Source: JAKACA01 sp050010115
GTDB lineage: Bacteria > Actinomycetota > Acidimicrobiia > Acidimicrobiales > Bog-793
Reading direction: 5' to 3'
NCBI GenBank assembly: GCA_050010115.1
Contig: JBEKLQ010000156.1
Location: 1-5,797 of the forward strand
Length of the DNA: 5,797 bases
Shown here piece after piece: positions 1 through 4,793 of this stretch (positions within the stretch are counted from its first letter, which is position 1; each line of letters opens with the position of its first letter). Under the pieces are notes generated by a model, which worked only from the letters and a program-made list of their open reading frames with translations, was not told where the DNA came from and did no database searches. The position numbers and the translations under genes are program-made.

Positions 1-2
1 TC

Positions 3-56
3 CTCCACCAACTGCAGCGTCTCGGAGTTAGTGTGAACGTCGAGCCGGCTGCCTGA
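3..56 (+). CDS. 3' tail of an unidentified plus-strand gene, cut by the window edge
   Basis: Reading from base 3, the plus strand gives 17 codons (LHQLQRLGVSVNVEPAA) and a TGA at 54-56; the other two plus frames stop earlier. The peptide has the leucine/glutamine helix then alternating beta pattern of a real protein end, and a strong hairpin follows within 20 bases, as expected at a gene end. The ending loosely recalls the C-termini of some insertion-sequence transposases, which would fit a mobile region, but 17 residues are too few to assign a family. It converges on the integrase gene. Function unknown. Confidence 0.3.
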   Translation, partial: LHQLQRLGVSVNVEPAA

Positions 57-61
57 GGAGT

Positions 62-87
62 CCCCGACGCTTCGGGGCTTCGCCCCG
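62..87. terminator. GC-rich hairpin, possible bidirectional terminator
   Basis: CGGGGC (73-78), loop TTC, GCCCCG (82-87) form a perfect 6-bp stem. A competing stem pairs CCCCG (62-66) with CGGGG (73-77), so two mutually exclusive hairpins share one arm. The structure lies just after the TGA at 54-56 and about 120 bases beyond the integrase stop, between converging reading frames. There is no T-run, which is common for terminators in high-GC bacteria, so the role is inferred from position and structure. Confidence 0.45.
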
Positions 88-209
88 ATCCTGACGAACT
101 TGGGGGCCTATTTCGTCTCAGACGGCAGCCGCCCTCCACGAACCGATCGATCCAACTACTCCAGGCAGCAATGGGGTTCCCACCCGAGCGATCGTCCTGA
201 CGACTCTTC

Positions 210-1140
210 TCACCTGGCGCTCAAGGCACGGATCATCGCGTCGTACGCGTCGCCCTTCGTGAGGTGGGCATAGTGCTGGGCAATCACGTCCGTGGAGGCA
301 CCGGCGATGAAGGAGAGCTGGATCGGGTTCATCCCCTGCCGAAGCATCTCGGTCATCCGCGAGTGCCGCAGCAGGTGGGGGGTAGACAGACTTGGTGATC
401 CGGGCACGACGAAAGGCGTCCTTCACCACCTGGTAGATGCCGATGTCCGTAAGGGCGGTGTACTCACCTCCACGCTGCCGGTACCCGAGGAAGATCCCGT
501 CCGAGGCTCGCTCGGATGGCCGCGTGTCGATGAACCGATCGAGGCGACGCAGCAGCGACGGCGGCAACGGCACGTCGCGAACCCGGCCCCGTTTCCCGAG
601 GACACGGAGGTGAGCCTGCCGGCCGGACCGGACGATGTCCCCGGCCGTGAGCCTGGTCAGCTCGTCGAGCCGGAGGCCGCAGTCGGCGAAGATCCGGATG
701 ATGAGCTTGTCCCGCTCGTTCGCCATCGCCCCTTCAAGGAGATCGATCTCGTCGCGGCTGAGCACATCCCGGATCGGCTTCTCCCGCCGCGGGCGCTGCG
801 GCCGCGAGAGCACTTCTTCGCCCTCACGGGTTGCCCAGTTGAGGAGAAGCCGCACGGGTCGGATGAACGAGTGAACCGAGTACTTGGAGACCGGCTTGCC
901 GTAGCGGTTGCGCCGCTGGAGGAGCGAGGAGGTGGAACGGTCGAAGGCCCGCCGGTCCAGTTGATCCAGACGGGTGATCCCCTCGGACGAGCACCACGAC
1001 AGGAAGACGGCGCGAAGGGCGTATCCGTACTGCCCGTCCGTCCGGGGCGACAGCCCCCTGGCTCGGCAGGAGATGAGGTAGTCCTCGACAAGTCGTTCCA
1101 GGGGAGTCGAAAACCCCTGATCGAGAAGGTGAACGGCCAT
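210..1140 (-). pseudogene. int: Tyrosine recombinase/integrase, frameshifted
   Basis: Site-specific tyrosine recombinase that would cut and rejoin att sites through a covalent 3'-phosphotyrosine. The ATG at 1138-1140 has AAGGG at 1148-1152, 7 bases upstream. The first frame gives an N-terminal SAM-like core-binding domain (about residues 10-105) and then the catalytic domain, with Arg157 in CGLRLDEL and Lys183 in LGKRGR. The frame is lost at a run of six C (plus-strand G6, 377-382). Reading five C continues in the next frame as YPHLLRHS to a TGA at 210-212, restoring a 309-residue protein of normal family length with His255, Arg258 and the nucleophile Tyr290 (QHYAHL). Without correction, the broken frame runs to 118 with an unrelated tail lacking HxxR and Tyr. 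In the restored protein the usual second His/Trp, nine residues before the Tyr, is Ala281 (AGAS instead of LGHS). It lies beside a tRNA-Gln-derived attachment core. Family assignment is secure; whether the gene is truly inactive is not. Confidence 0.9.
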
Positions 1141-1147
1141 GATCTGG

Positions 1148-1152
1148 CCCTT
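1148..1152 (-). promoter_or_regulatory. Ribosome binding site of the integrase
   Basis: AAGGG on the minus strand lies 7 bases before the ATG at 1138-1140 and supports this start. Further upstream on the same strand, CATACT (1173-1178) is a plausible -10 hexamer, but no convincing -35 accompanies it. Confidence 0.5.
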
Positions 1153-1200
1153 GTGAATGGTTTGATGCGATCAGTATGAATCCTGATCCCCCAAAATCCA

Positions 1201-1220
1201 TTCCACTGCAACGGCAGACT
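1201..1220 (+). repeat. Direct repeat A, copy 1 (dyad CTGC-N4-GCAG)
   Basis: This 20-base block matches bases 3820-3839 at 17 positions without gaps and in the same orientation. Both copies contain the interrupted palindrome ACTGC-N4-GCAGA. It lies between the integrase start and the tRNA-derived core, where arm-type or excisionase sites are normally found. A 17/20 match in a window this size could arise by chance; the shared dyad and the intergenic position of both copies make it worth recording. Confidence 0.4.
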
Positions 1221-1281
1221 TGGTGATTCGATTCTAAGTTTTCCACATCTCGTCCACACCCGAAGAAATGTGAAGTTCCTT

Positions 1282-1295
1282 ATCCCATAAGGGAT
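1282..1295. repeat. Small inverted repeat beside the att core
   Basis: ATCCC (1282-1286) and GGGAT (1291-1295) form a perfect 5-bp inverted repeat around ATAA, ten bases from the CCA end of the tRNA fragment. A looser pair, CACAT (1244-1248) and ATGTG (1268-1272), lies just beyond it. Such dyads next to a core are candidates for integrase or accessory-protein binding; nothing further is visible. Confidence 0.3.
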
Positions 1296-1304
1296 TTGTC
1301 GCAA

Positions 1305-1350
1305 TGGCTGGGGAGGAAGGATTCGAACCTTCGAATGGCGGATCCAAAGT
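1305..1350 (-). other. tRNA-Gln(UUG) 3'-half fragment; probable integrase attachment core
   Basis: On the minus strand this 46-base block reads as a tRNA from the last anticodon-stem base to the CCA end: loop CTTTGGA with anticodon TTG, 3' anticodon strand TCCGC, a 5-bp T-stem GAAGG/CCTTC around TTCGAAT, acceptor strand CTCCCCA, discriminator G and encoded CCA. Anticodon TTG, discriminator G and the acceptor strand identify tRNA-Gln. The sequence 5' of it (1351-1420) gives no matching anticodon arm, D arm or TGGGGAG acceptor strand, so it is not a functional tRNA. A tRNA 3' half starting in the anticodon loop, next to a tyrosine integrase, is the classic identity block by which such elements restore the tRNA they enter. 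The integrase lies 3' of the CCA end and reads away from it, the order found in attP. Confidence 0.82.
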
Positions 1351-1419
1351 TACCTTCCTTATTGGAGCCCTCCACTAACGCACGGATTGAGTTCGGTTGC
1401 ACCAACAGACTCCGAAAAC

Positions 1420-1439
1420 CTGTTGTAGAACAACAACAG
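1420..1439. repeat. Inverted repeat CTGTTGT/ACAACAG near the att core
   Basis: CTGTTGT (1420-1426) pairs perfectly with ACAACAG (1433-1439) across AGAACA. An overlapping dyad, GTTGT-AGA-ACAAC, occupies 1422-1434. AGAACAAC recurs at 1454-1461 and GTTGTA again nearby (about 1473-1478), giving a cluster of related short sites on the cargo side of the att core. The cluster fits arm-type or excisionase binding sites, which usually flank the core on both sides; this is inference from pattern and position only. Confidence 0.35.
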
Positions 1440-1512
1440 ACCCGGTGATGTGCAGAACAACGTCATCCATGCGTTGTACCAAATATCACTCCAGCCTCGC
1501 GGCCGTGACATT

Positions 1513-1534
1513 CTTCGGGTTCGCCAACCCGAAG
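1513..1534 (-). terminator. Hairpin downstream of the TetR gene, likely terminator
   Basis: CTTCGGGTT (1513-1521) and AACCCGAAG (1526-1534) form a perfect 9-bp stem with a 4-base loop, 30 bases past the repressor's stop codon. No T-run follows on the minus strand. Position and stem strength make it the best candidate for ending the repressor transcript and shielding the att region from read-through. Confidence 0.55.
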
Positions 1535-1563
1535 GACCTCCCCTCGGGGGTTTTCCGGTCGGC

Positions 1564-2169
1564 TCAGAGTCGAACGAGAGGGAGGAACATGTCGTCGACA
1601 ATCTCGGCGATGGCGCTCCCGGTCGGCGGAGTGCGGCGGACAAGCAGTTCATGGCGGAACATGTCGGTGGGCAGCGTGGCGACCCTAGGGCTGATGCCTA
1701 GTCGTACCTCGCCGCGCTCTTCGGCGTGCTTGAGGATGGTGGCCATGACGCTCGTGCCGACGTGGAGCACCTGGTCTTGGAACGCTGCGAACAACTCCGC
1801 GTCCGCGAAGTAGTCGCTGAGGATCCCGTGCAGAGTCTCTGGACCCAGCTCGGTCAGGCGGGCTGACACCCGGGTGAGTAGCGCGACGACATCGCCACGC
1901 AGACTGCCGGTGTCGGGCACCTCGTCCGAGAGCATCGGTCGGTGCCGGCGCATGGCGGTGATGACCATCTCGGCACGGTTGCGCCACCGCCGGTAGAGAA
2001 CGGCGCGGCTGGTGCCGGCCCGGTCCGCCACAGCCTCCATCGTGAGGTTGAGATACCCAACTTCTTGGAGCTCGGCCCAGGCTGCGTCTAGCAGCACCTC
2101 TTCAAGGACCGCGCCCCTGCGCCGCGTCTTGCCTCCGCTGTGCTGCTGTCGCTCGTACGCCTTCGCCAC
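1564..2169 (-). CDS. TetR/AcrR-family transcriptional repressor
   Basis: Cytoplasmic ligand-responsive DNA-binding repressor, by family; it very likely controls the divergent efflux pump and itself. The chosen GTG start (2167-2169) follows AAAGGA by 6 bases and gives 201 residues, normal for TetR. An in-frame GTG 12 codons further up (2203-2205) lies inside the operator and lacks a ribosome site, so it is unlikely. The N-terminal domain (about residues 20-67) is typical: VLEEVLLDAAWAEL helix, then LTMEAVADRAGTSRAVLYRRW (43-62), where ADRAGTS and the LYRRW recognition helix are the hallmark, and NRAEMV starts helix 4. The C-terminal ligand/dimer domain is all-helical and too divergent to predict a ligand. 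A hairpin lies 30 bases past the stop. It is separated from the pump only by a perfect 14-bp inverted repeat, the usual layout of a pump with its local repressor. Confidence 0.92.
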   Translation of the reverse strand: MAKAYERQQHSGGKTRRRGAVLEEVLLDAAWAELQEVGYLNLTMEAVADRAGTSRAVLYRRWRNRAEMVITAMRRHRPMLSDEVPDTGSLRGDVVALLTRVSARLTELGPETLHGILSDYFADAELFAAFQDQVLHVGTSVMATILKHAEERGEVRLGISPRVATLPTDMFRHELLVRRTPPTGSAIAEIVDDMFLPLVRL

Positions 2170-2175
2170 GTCGAT

Positions 2176-2181
2176 TCCTTT
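2176..2181 (-). promoter_or_regulatory. Ribosome binding site that fixes the TetR start
   Basis: AAAGGA on the minus strand is 6 bases from the GTG at 2167-2169 and abuts the operator arm at 2182. It decides in favour of the shorter 201-residue product over the GTG at 2203-2205. Confidence 0.65.
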
Positions 2182-2187
2182 AGGGAC

Positions 2188-2193
2188 AGTGTA
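2188..2193 (-). promoter_or_regulatory. Candidate -10 element of the TetR gene
   Basis: The minus strand reads TACACT inside the left operator arm, matching the TAnnnT pattern of vegetative -10 hexamers. A start about 7 bases on would put the mRNA end next to AAAGGA, giving a leader of only about 12 bases. No -35 is evident. Confidence 0.35.
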
Positions 2194-2211
2194 TCGTAGC
2201 GGCACTTAAGA

Positions 2212-2217
2212 TACACT
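2212..2217 (+). promoter_or_regulatory. Candidate -10 element of the efflux gene, leaderless transcript
   Basis: TACACT lies inside the right operator arm, 7 bases before the ATG at 2225. No purine-rich ribosome site precedes that ATG, so transcription starting at or next to the A would give a leaderless mRNA, common in Actinomycetota. It is the mirror image of the -10 candidate on the repressor side. No clear -35 is seen. Confidence 0.35.
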
Positions 2218-2224
2218 GTCCCTT

Positions 2225-3697
2225 ATGAGTTCGAAAGACCCGCCAATGCGGGCCATCCCAGCCTCCTACCCGACCGTTGCTCCCAAGACTGAGCCCGCGG
2301 GCTGGTGGCCGCTCGTGGTGATCGCCTCGGCCCACCTCATGGTGATCCTCGACACGACCGTCATGTTCGTCGCCCTGCCCTCGGTGCAAAAGGGGCTCCA
2401 CATGACGGTCACGACCCGCCAGTGGGTGGTGACCGCTTACACGCTGGCGCTCGCTGGTCTTCTGCTCCTGGGCGGGCGTCTGGCCGACCGATTTGGTGCC
2501 CGACGCACGCTGCTTGTCGGCGTGGCCGGGTTCGCTTGCGCCTCGGCGATCGGCGGCGCGTCGGTCGACGGCGTCATGATCATCGCAGCGCGTGCCGTCC
2601 AGGGCGCGTTCGGCGCCGTCTTGATCTCCTCGACCAAATCGCTCCTCGTCACCGTGTACTCCGACGAAGACGAGCGGGCCAAAGTGATGGGGGTCTTCAC
2701 CGCCACCCTGACCGCCGGCGCGGCGATCGGTCTCGTACTCGGGGGCGTGCTTACCAGCGAGCTGAGCTGGCGCTGGTGCCTCTACGTGAACGTCGCCCTC
2801 TCGCTCGTCACGCTCCTCGGCGCTCCGCGCTTGCTGCCGGATCTCCCCGGTCACAAGGAGGTGAAGATCGATATCTGGAGCGCCGCGCTCGCCTCGGTGG
2901 GCATGGCCGCCCTCGTCTACGCACTGGGAGGGGCCCCCTCGCTCGGATGGGGGTCCGCCCAGATCGTCGGCTCCCTCGTCACCGCCGTCGTCCTCCTCGG
3001 TGCGTTCGTCGTCCGCCAGGTCGGCCACTCCGACCGGCTCCTGCCACTGCGGGTGGTACTCGACCGCAACCGCGGCTGGTCCATGATCGGCCTCATCGTC
3101 AACGGGCTCAGTACCTTCGGCATGATGCTGATCCTCACCTACCAGCTCCAGGTGGTGATGGGCTACTCGGCGCTACGAACTGGGCTCGCCCTCATCCCCT
3201 TCGCCGTGGGGGGCGCGATCGGTTCGGCATTCCTCGCCCGCTTCCTCATGGTGCGCGTACCTCCCCGTTGGCTGATCTCCGGGAGCATCGTGGTCGAGGC
3301 CGCCGGTTTGATCCCGCTCATCTGGCTCACCCCGAGCAGCCACTACTGGCCGCTCGTTCTTCTCGCCACGATCATCGAAGGCCTCGGCACTGGGGTCGCC
3401 GGTCCGGCCACCCTCAACACCGCACTTGGCGGTGTCCTCCCGTCCGACGCCGGGGCGGCCGGCGCTGGCACCAGTGCTGCCAGCCAGCTCGGCTCGTCCA
3501 TCGGTGCCGCCCTGCTCAACACCATCGCCGTGGCTGCGACGGCCAGCTACCTGGCCACCCACGTCACGGCTGGCGTCATCACGGGGACCGTTCACGGGTT
3601 CACTGTCGCCATGGTCTGGGGTGTGATCATCACGGTCGCTGCCGCCGTGCCCATCGCCATCTTCGTCGACGCCAGGACGCCATCGCGCCGGCACTGA
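2225..3697 (+). CDS. MFS drug exporter, DHA2 (EmrB/QacA) family, 14 TM helices
   Basis: Inner-membrane proton-driven exporter, by family expelling hydrophobic or cationic drugs; the substrate cannot be read from sequence. It has 490 residues, normal for the 14-helix DHA2 group. After a polar N-terminus (1-26), visible motifs are LDTTVMFVALPSV (42-54, motif D1 with Asp43 in TM1), GGRLADRFGARR (83-94, motif A in the TM2-3 loop), ARAVQGAFGAVL (122-133, motif B with Arg123), GAAIGLVLGG (165-174, antiporter motif C, with Leu170 where Pro is usual) and SWRW (181-184) before TM6. Hydrophobic segments continue to a short charged tail (DARTPSRRH). The ATG at 2225 starts one base after the operator and lacks a ribosome site. 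A second ATG at 2246, with weak GAAAG upstream, would trim seven residues without touching TM1. It is transcribed divergently from its TetR repressor, probably induced by a pump substrate, and faces the AbiE operon tail to tail. Confidence 0.93.
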   Translation: MSSKDPPMRAIPASYPTVAPKTEPAGWWPLVVIASAHLMVILDTTVMFVALPSVQKGLHMTVTTRQWVVTAYTLALAGLLLLGGRLADRFGARRTLLVGVAGFACASAIGGASVDGVMIIAARAVQGAFGAVLISSTKSLLVTVYSDEDERAKVMGVFTATLTAGAAIGLVLGGVLTSELSWRWCLYVNVALSLVTLLGAPRLLPDLPGHKEVKIDIWSAALASVGMAALVYALGGAPSLGWGSAQIVGSLVTAVVLLGAFVVRQVGHSDRLLPLRVVLDRNRGWSMIGLIVNGLSTFGMMLILTYQLQVVMGYSALRTGLALIPFAVGGAIGSAFLARFLMVRVPPRWLISGSIVVEAAGLIPLIWLTPSSHYWPLVLLATIIEGLGTGVAGPATLNTALGGVLPSDAGAAGAGTSAASQLGSSIGAALLNTIAVAATASYLATHVTAGVITGTVHGFTVAMVWGVIITVAAAVPIAIFVDARTPSRRH

Positions 3698-3819
3698 CCT
3701 TGTCGATAGCCCGTACCGCACCTCGCTCAGTTGCGGCGCAATGTCTTCCCGTTCAGCCTGACGGTGGGACGCCAGAGTTTAGGTTCTTATCAAGGCCCTC
3801 CCCTGACGTAACTTTCGAG

Positions 3820-3839
3820 TTCAACTGCACCGGCAGAGT
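3820..3839 (+). repeat. Direct repeat A, copy 2 (dyad CTGC-N4-GCAG)
   Basis: TTCAACTGCACCGGCAGAGT matches 1201-1220 at 17 of 20 positions in the same orientation and keeps the ACTGC-N4-GCAGA dyad. A third, weaker relative (ACTGCAATGGCTA) begins at 3855. Together the two copies bracket the att core, tetR and the efflux gene. Confidence 0.4.
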
Positions 3840-3850
3840 GTCAAAAACCC

Positions 3851-3866
3851 TTGTACTGCAATGGCT
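3851..3866 (+). repeat. Repeat B, copy 2, shared with the edge of the att core
   Basis: TTGTACTGCAATGGCT resembles TTGTCGCAATGGCT at 1296-1309: both have TTGT, then C or ACT, then the identical nonamer GCAATGGCT. The first copy spans the CCA end of the tRNA fragment. At both places repeat A precedes repeat B in the same order and orientation (gaps of 75 and 11 bases). The match is short and could be coincidental. Confidence 0.3.
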
Positions 3867-3890
3867 AAAAGTCGCTGACTCTTTTGCGAC
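3867..3890. terminator. Weak overlapping hairpins between convergent genes
   Basis: GTCGC (3871-3875) can pair with GCGAC (3886-3890), and alternatively AAAAG (3867-3871) with CTTTT (3881-3885). The stems are only 5 bp. The position between two converging genes, about 70 bases past the toxin stop, is right for a terminator, but the structure is marginal. Confidence 0.25.
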
Positions 3891-3958
3891 ATCACACTGC
3901 TTTACTTTCGCGTCGGCTGGCATGTCACGGGCTCGGCCATCGCACCGCTGTCGAGCAA

Positions 3959-4793
3959 TTATTGCCGGATCTGCAGCCCCGCAAGGAACTGTGAAATGCC
4001 GGCGACGGCGTCGTTGGCGAGGAGATCGGCGTCGAGGTCGGGATGGAGGCCCAGCATCGTGCTCGCGTACGCCGAACTCCCTTGGGCCGAGGGATCAGCG
4101 AAGTTCGCCGCCAGCTCGCCCAGCGCCGTCGCTGTCTGACCGGCGAGGTCCGCTCCAAAGACCGCCTGCACCTGAGCCGCAGCGGCGTCGGGTCCCCCAT
4201 CGTCGTTGTGGAGCACCACGTACGCGATGTCATACCAGTCCTTCGTGAGGCCCCGGCCGTAGGCAGCGTGGGCCTTGGCGAGAAGGTACGCCGGCAGGGT
4301 TGTGACCCGCACCTCGACGGTCGTTGCCCGCCCGTCGACCTCGGCAGCGAACGGCCGGAGTTGCCAGTCCCGTGCGGCGAAACCGGTCCCCCGGGAGGTT
4401 CCAGGCTGCCAACTCCGCACACCCGTCGAACAGCACGGTGACCTCACTGACAACGGAGGCCATGTCTGCCAGGAACTCGATCTTGACGACAGCACCCGGG
4501 ACTGATCTGTCCCGCCAGCGCCATGCGTACTCGCCAGACGGAGTGAACCCGCTCTCCTGGAGGGCACGTTCGAGGCGGGCCGCATTGCCCGCACCGCTCT
4601 GGATCTCTAGATCGACCTGCACGTCGACATCGGTTGTGCCGACGTGCTGATGTGCCGCACTGCTGCAGAGGAGGTCGGGCACGAGGCCGCCGAGAAGGAC
4701 AAACTCCGGCGTCTCCCCGTACGCAGTGACGAGGCGGACGAGGGCTGCCTGGGCGAGAGCCCGCGCCTGGCGGCTACGCGGCGGTTCCGGCAT
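3959..4793 (-). pseudogene. AbiEii-like nucleotidyltransferase toxin, frameshifted
   Basis: Type IV toxin of the AbiE class; relatives are nucleotidyltransferases that arrest growth and have been linked to modification of tRNA. The ATG at 4791-4793 has GGGAG 7 bases upstream and overlaps the antitoxin end by 20 bases. The first frame carries FVLLGGLVPDLL (31-42, nucleotide-binding GG) and TTDVDV (53-58, metal-binding DxD at Asp55/Asp57), then a beta strand with Glu106 (VVKIEFLAD), a candidate third acidic residue. The frame breaks at five G on the minus strand (plus-strand C5, 4388-4392). Reading four G continues NLPGTGFAARDW in the other frame to a TAA at 3959-3961, including LLAKAHAAYGRGLTKDWYDIAYVV (170-193) with the Lys...KDWxD motif typical of AbiEii. 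The restored product is 277 residues, normal for the family. Uncorrected, it loses this C-terminal motif. Family assignment is good; true inactivity is unproven. Confidence 0.82.

Larger units (their letters stand above)
2182..2223. promoter_or_regulatory. TetR operator: perfect 14-bp inverted repeat in the divergent promoter
   Basis: AGGGACAGTGTATC (2182-2195) and its exact reverse complement GATACACTGTCCCT (2210-2223) are separated by 14 bases, so the arm centres are 28 bases apart. Each arm contains its own small dyad (ACA-G-TGT or ACA-C-TGT), so each could take a TetR dimer, two dimers binding the pair; a single dimer across the whole repeat is less likely at this spacing. The left arm abuts the repressor's ribosome site and the right arm ends one base before the pump's ATG. 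Occupancy would therefore block both transcripts. Perfect symmetry over 28 bases is very unlikely by chance. Identity of the binding protein is inferred from position. Confidence 0.85.
3698..3958. other. Gene-free convergent spacer with repeats
   Basis: About 260 bases separate the stops of two converging genes. No ORF here has a credible start and protein-like translation. From about 3775 the composition becomes more AT-rich than the flanking genes. The stretch holds the second copies of two repeats found near the att core (3820-3839 and 3851-3866) and overlapping weak hairpins at 3867-3890. A weak CCGCA/TGCGG stem (3716-3720, 3732-3736) follows the pump gene. The spacer looks like a junction between modules rather than one promoter or RNA gene. 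Confidence 0.5.

Noticed and set aside
292..1179. A 295-codon plus-strand open frame antisense to the integrase
   Set aside because: It has no recognisable domain and is the reverse-strand shadow of a well-supported recombinase.
1305..1400. A complete tRNA-Gln gene
   Set aside because: Only the 3' half fits. Upstream bases do not pair to form the anticodon stem, and there is no D arm or 5' acceptor strand matching CTCCCCA.
1538..1556. CCCC-TC-GGGG followed by TTTT as a plus-strand terminator
   Set aside because: The loop is too short for a stable hairpin and no plus-strand gene ends nearby.
2170..2205. Longer TetR product starting at the GTG at 2203-2205
   Set aside because: That start lies inside the operator spacer without a ribosome site, whereas the GTG at 2167-2169 has AAAGGA at ideal spacing.
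2180..3028. A 282-codon minus-strand open frame antisense to the exporter
   Set aside because: It is low-complexity and acidic/Gly-rich, typical of antisense GC-rich frames, and starts inside the exporter while ending in the operator.
2305..4248. A 647-codon open frame on the plus strand across the efflux gene and beyond
   Set aside because: It is an out-of-frame shadow of the exporter: the translation is Arg/Pro/His-rich, without hydrophobic segments or motifs, and it crosses two gene boundaries.
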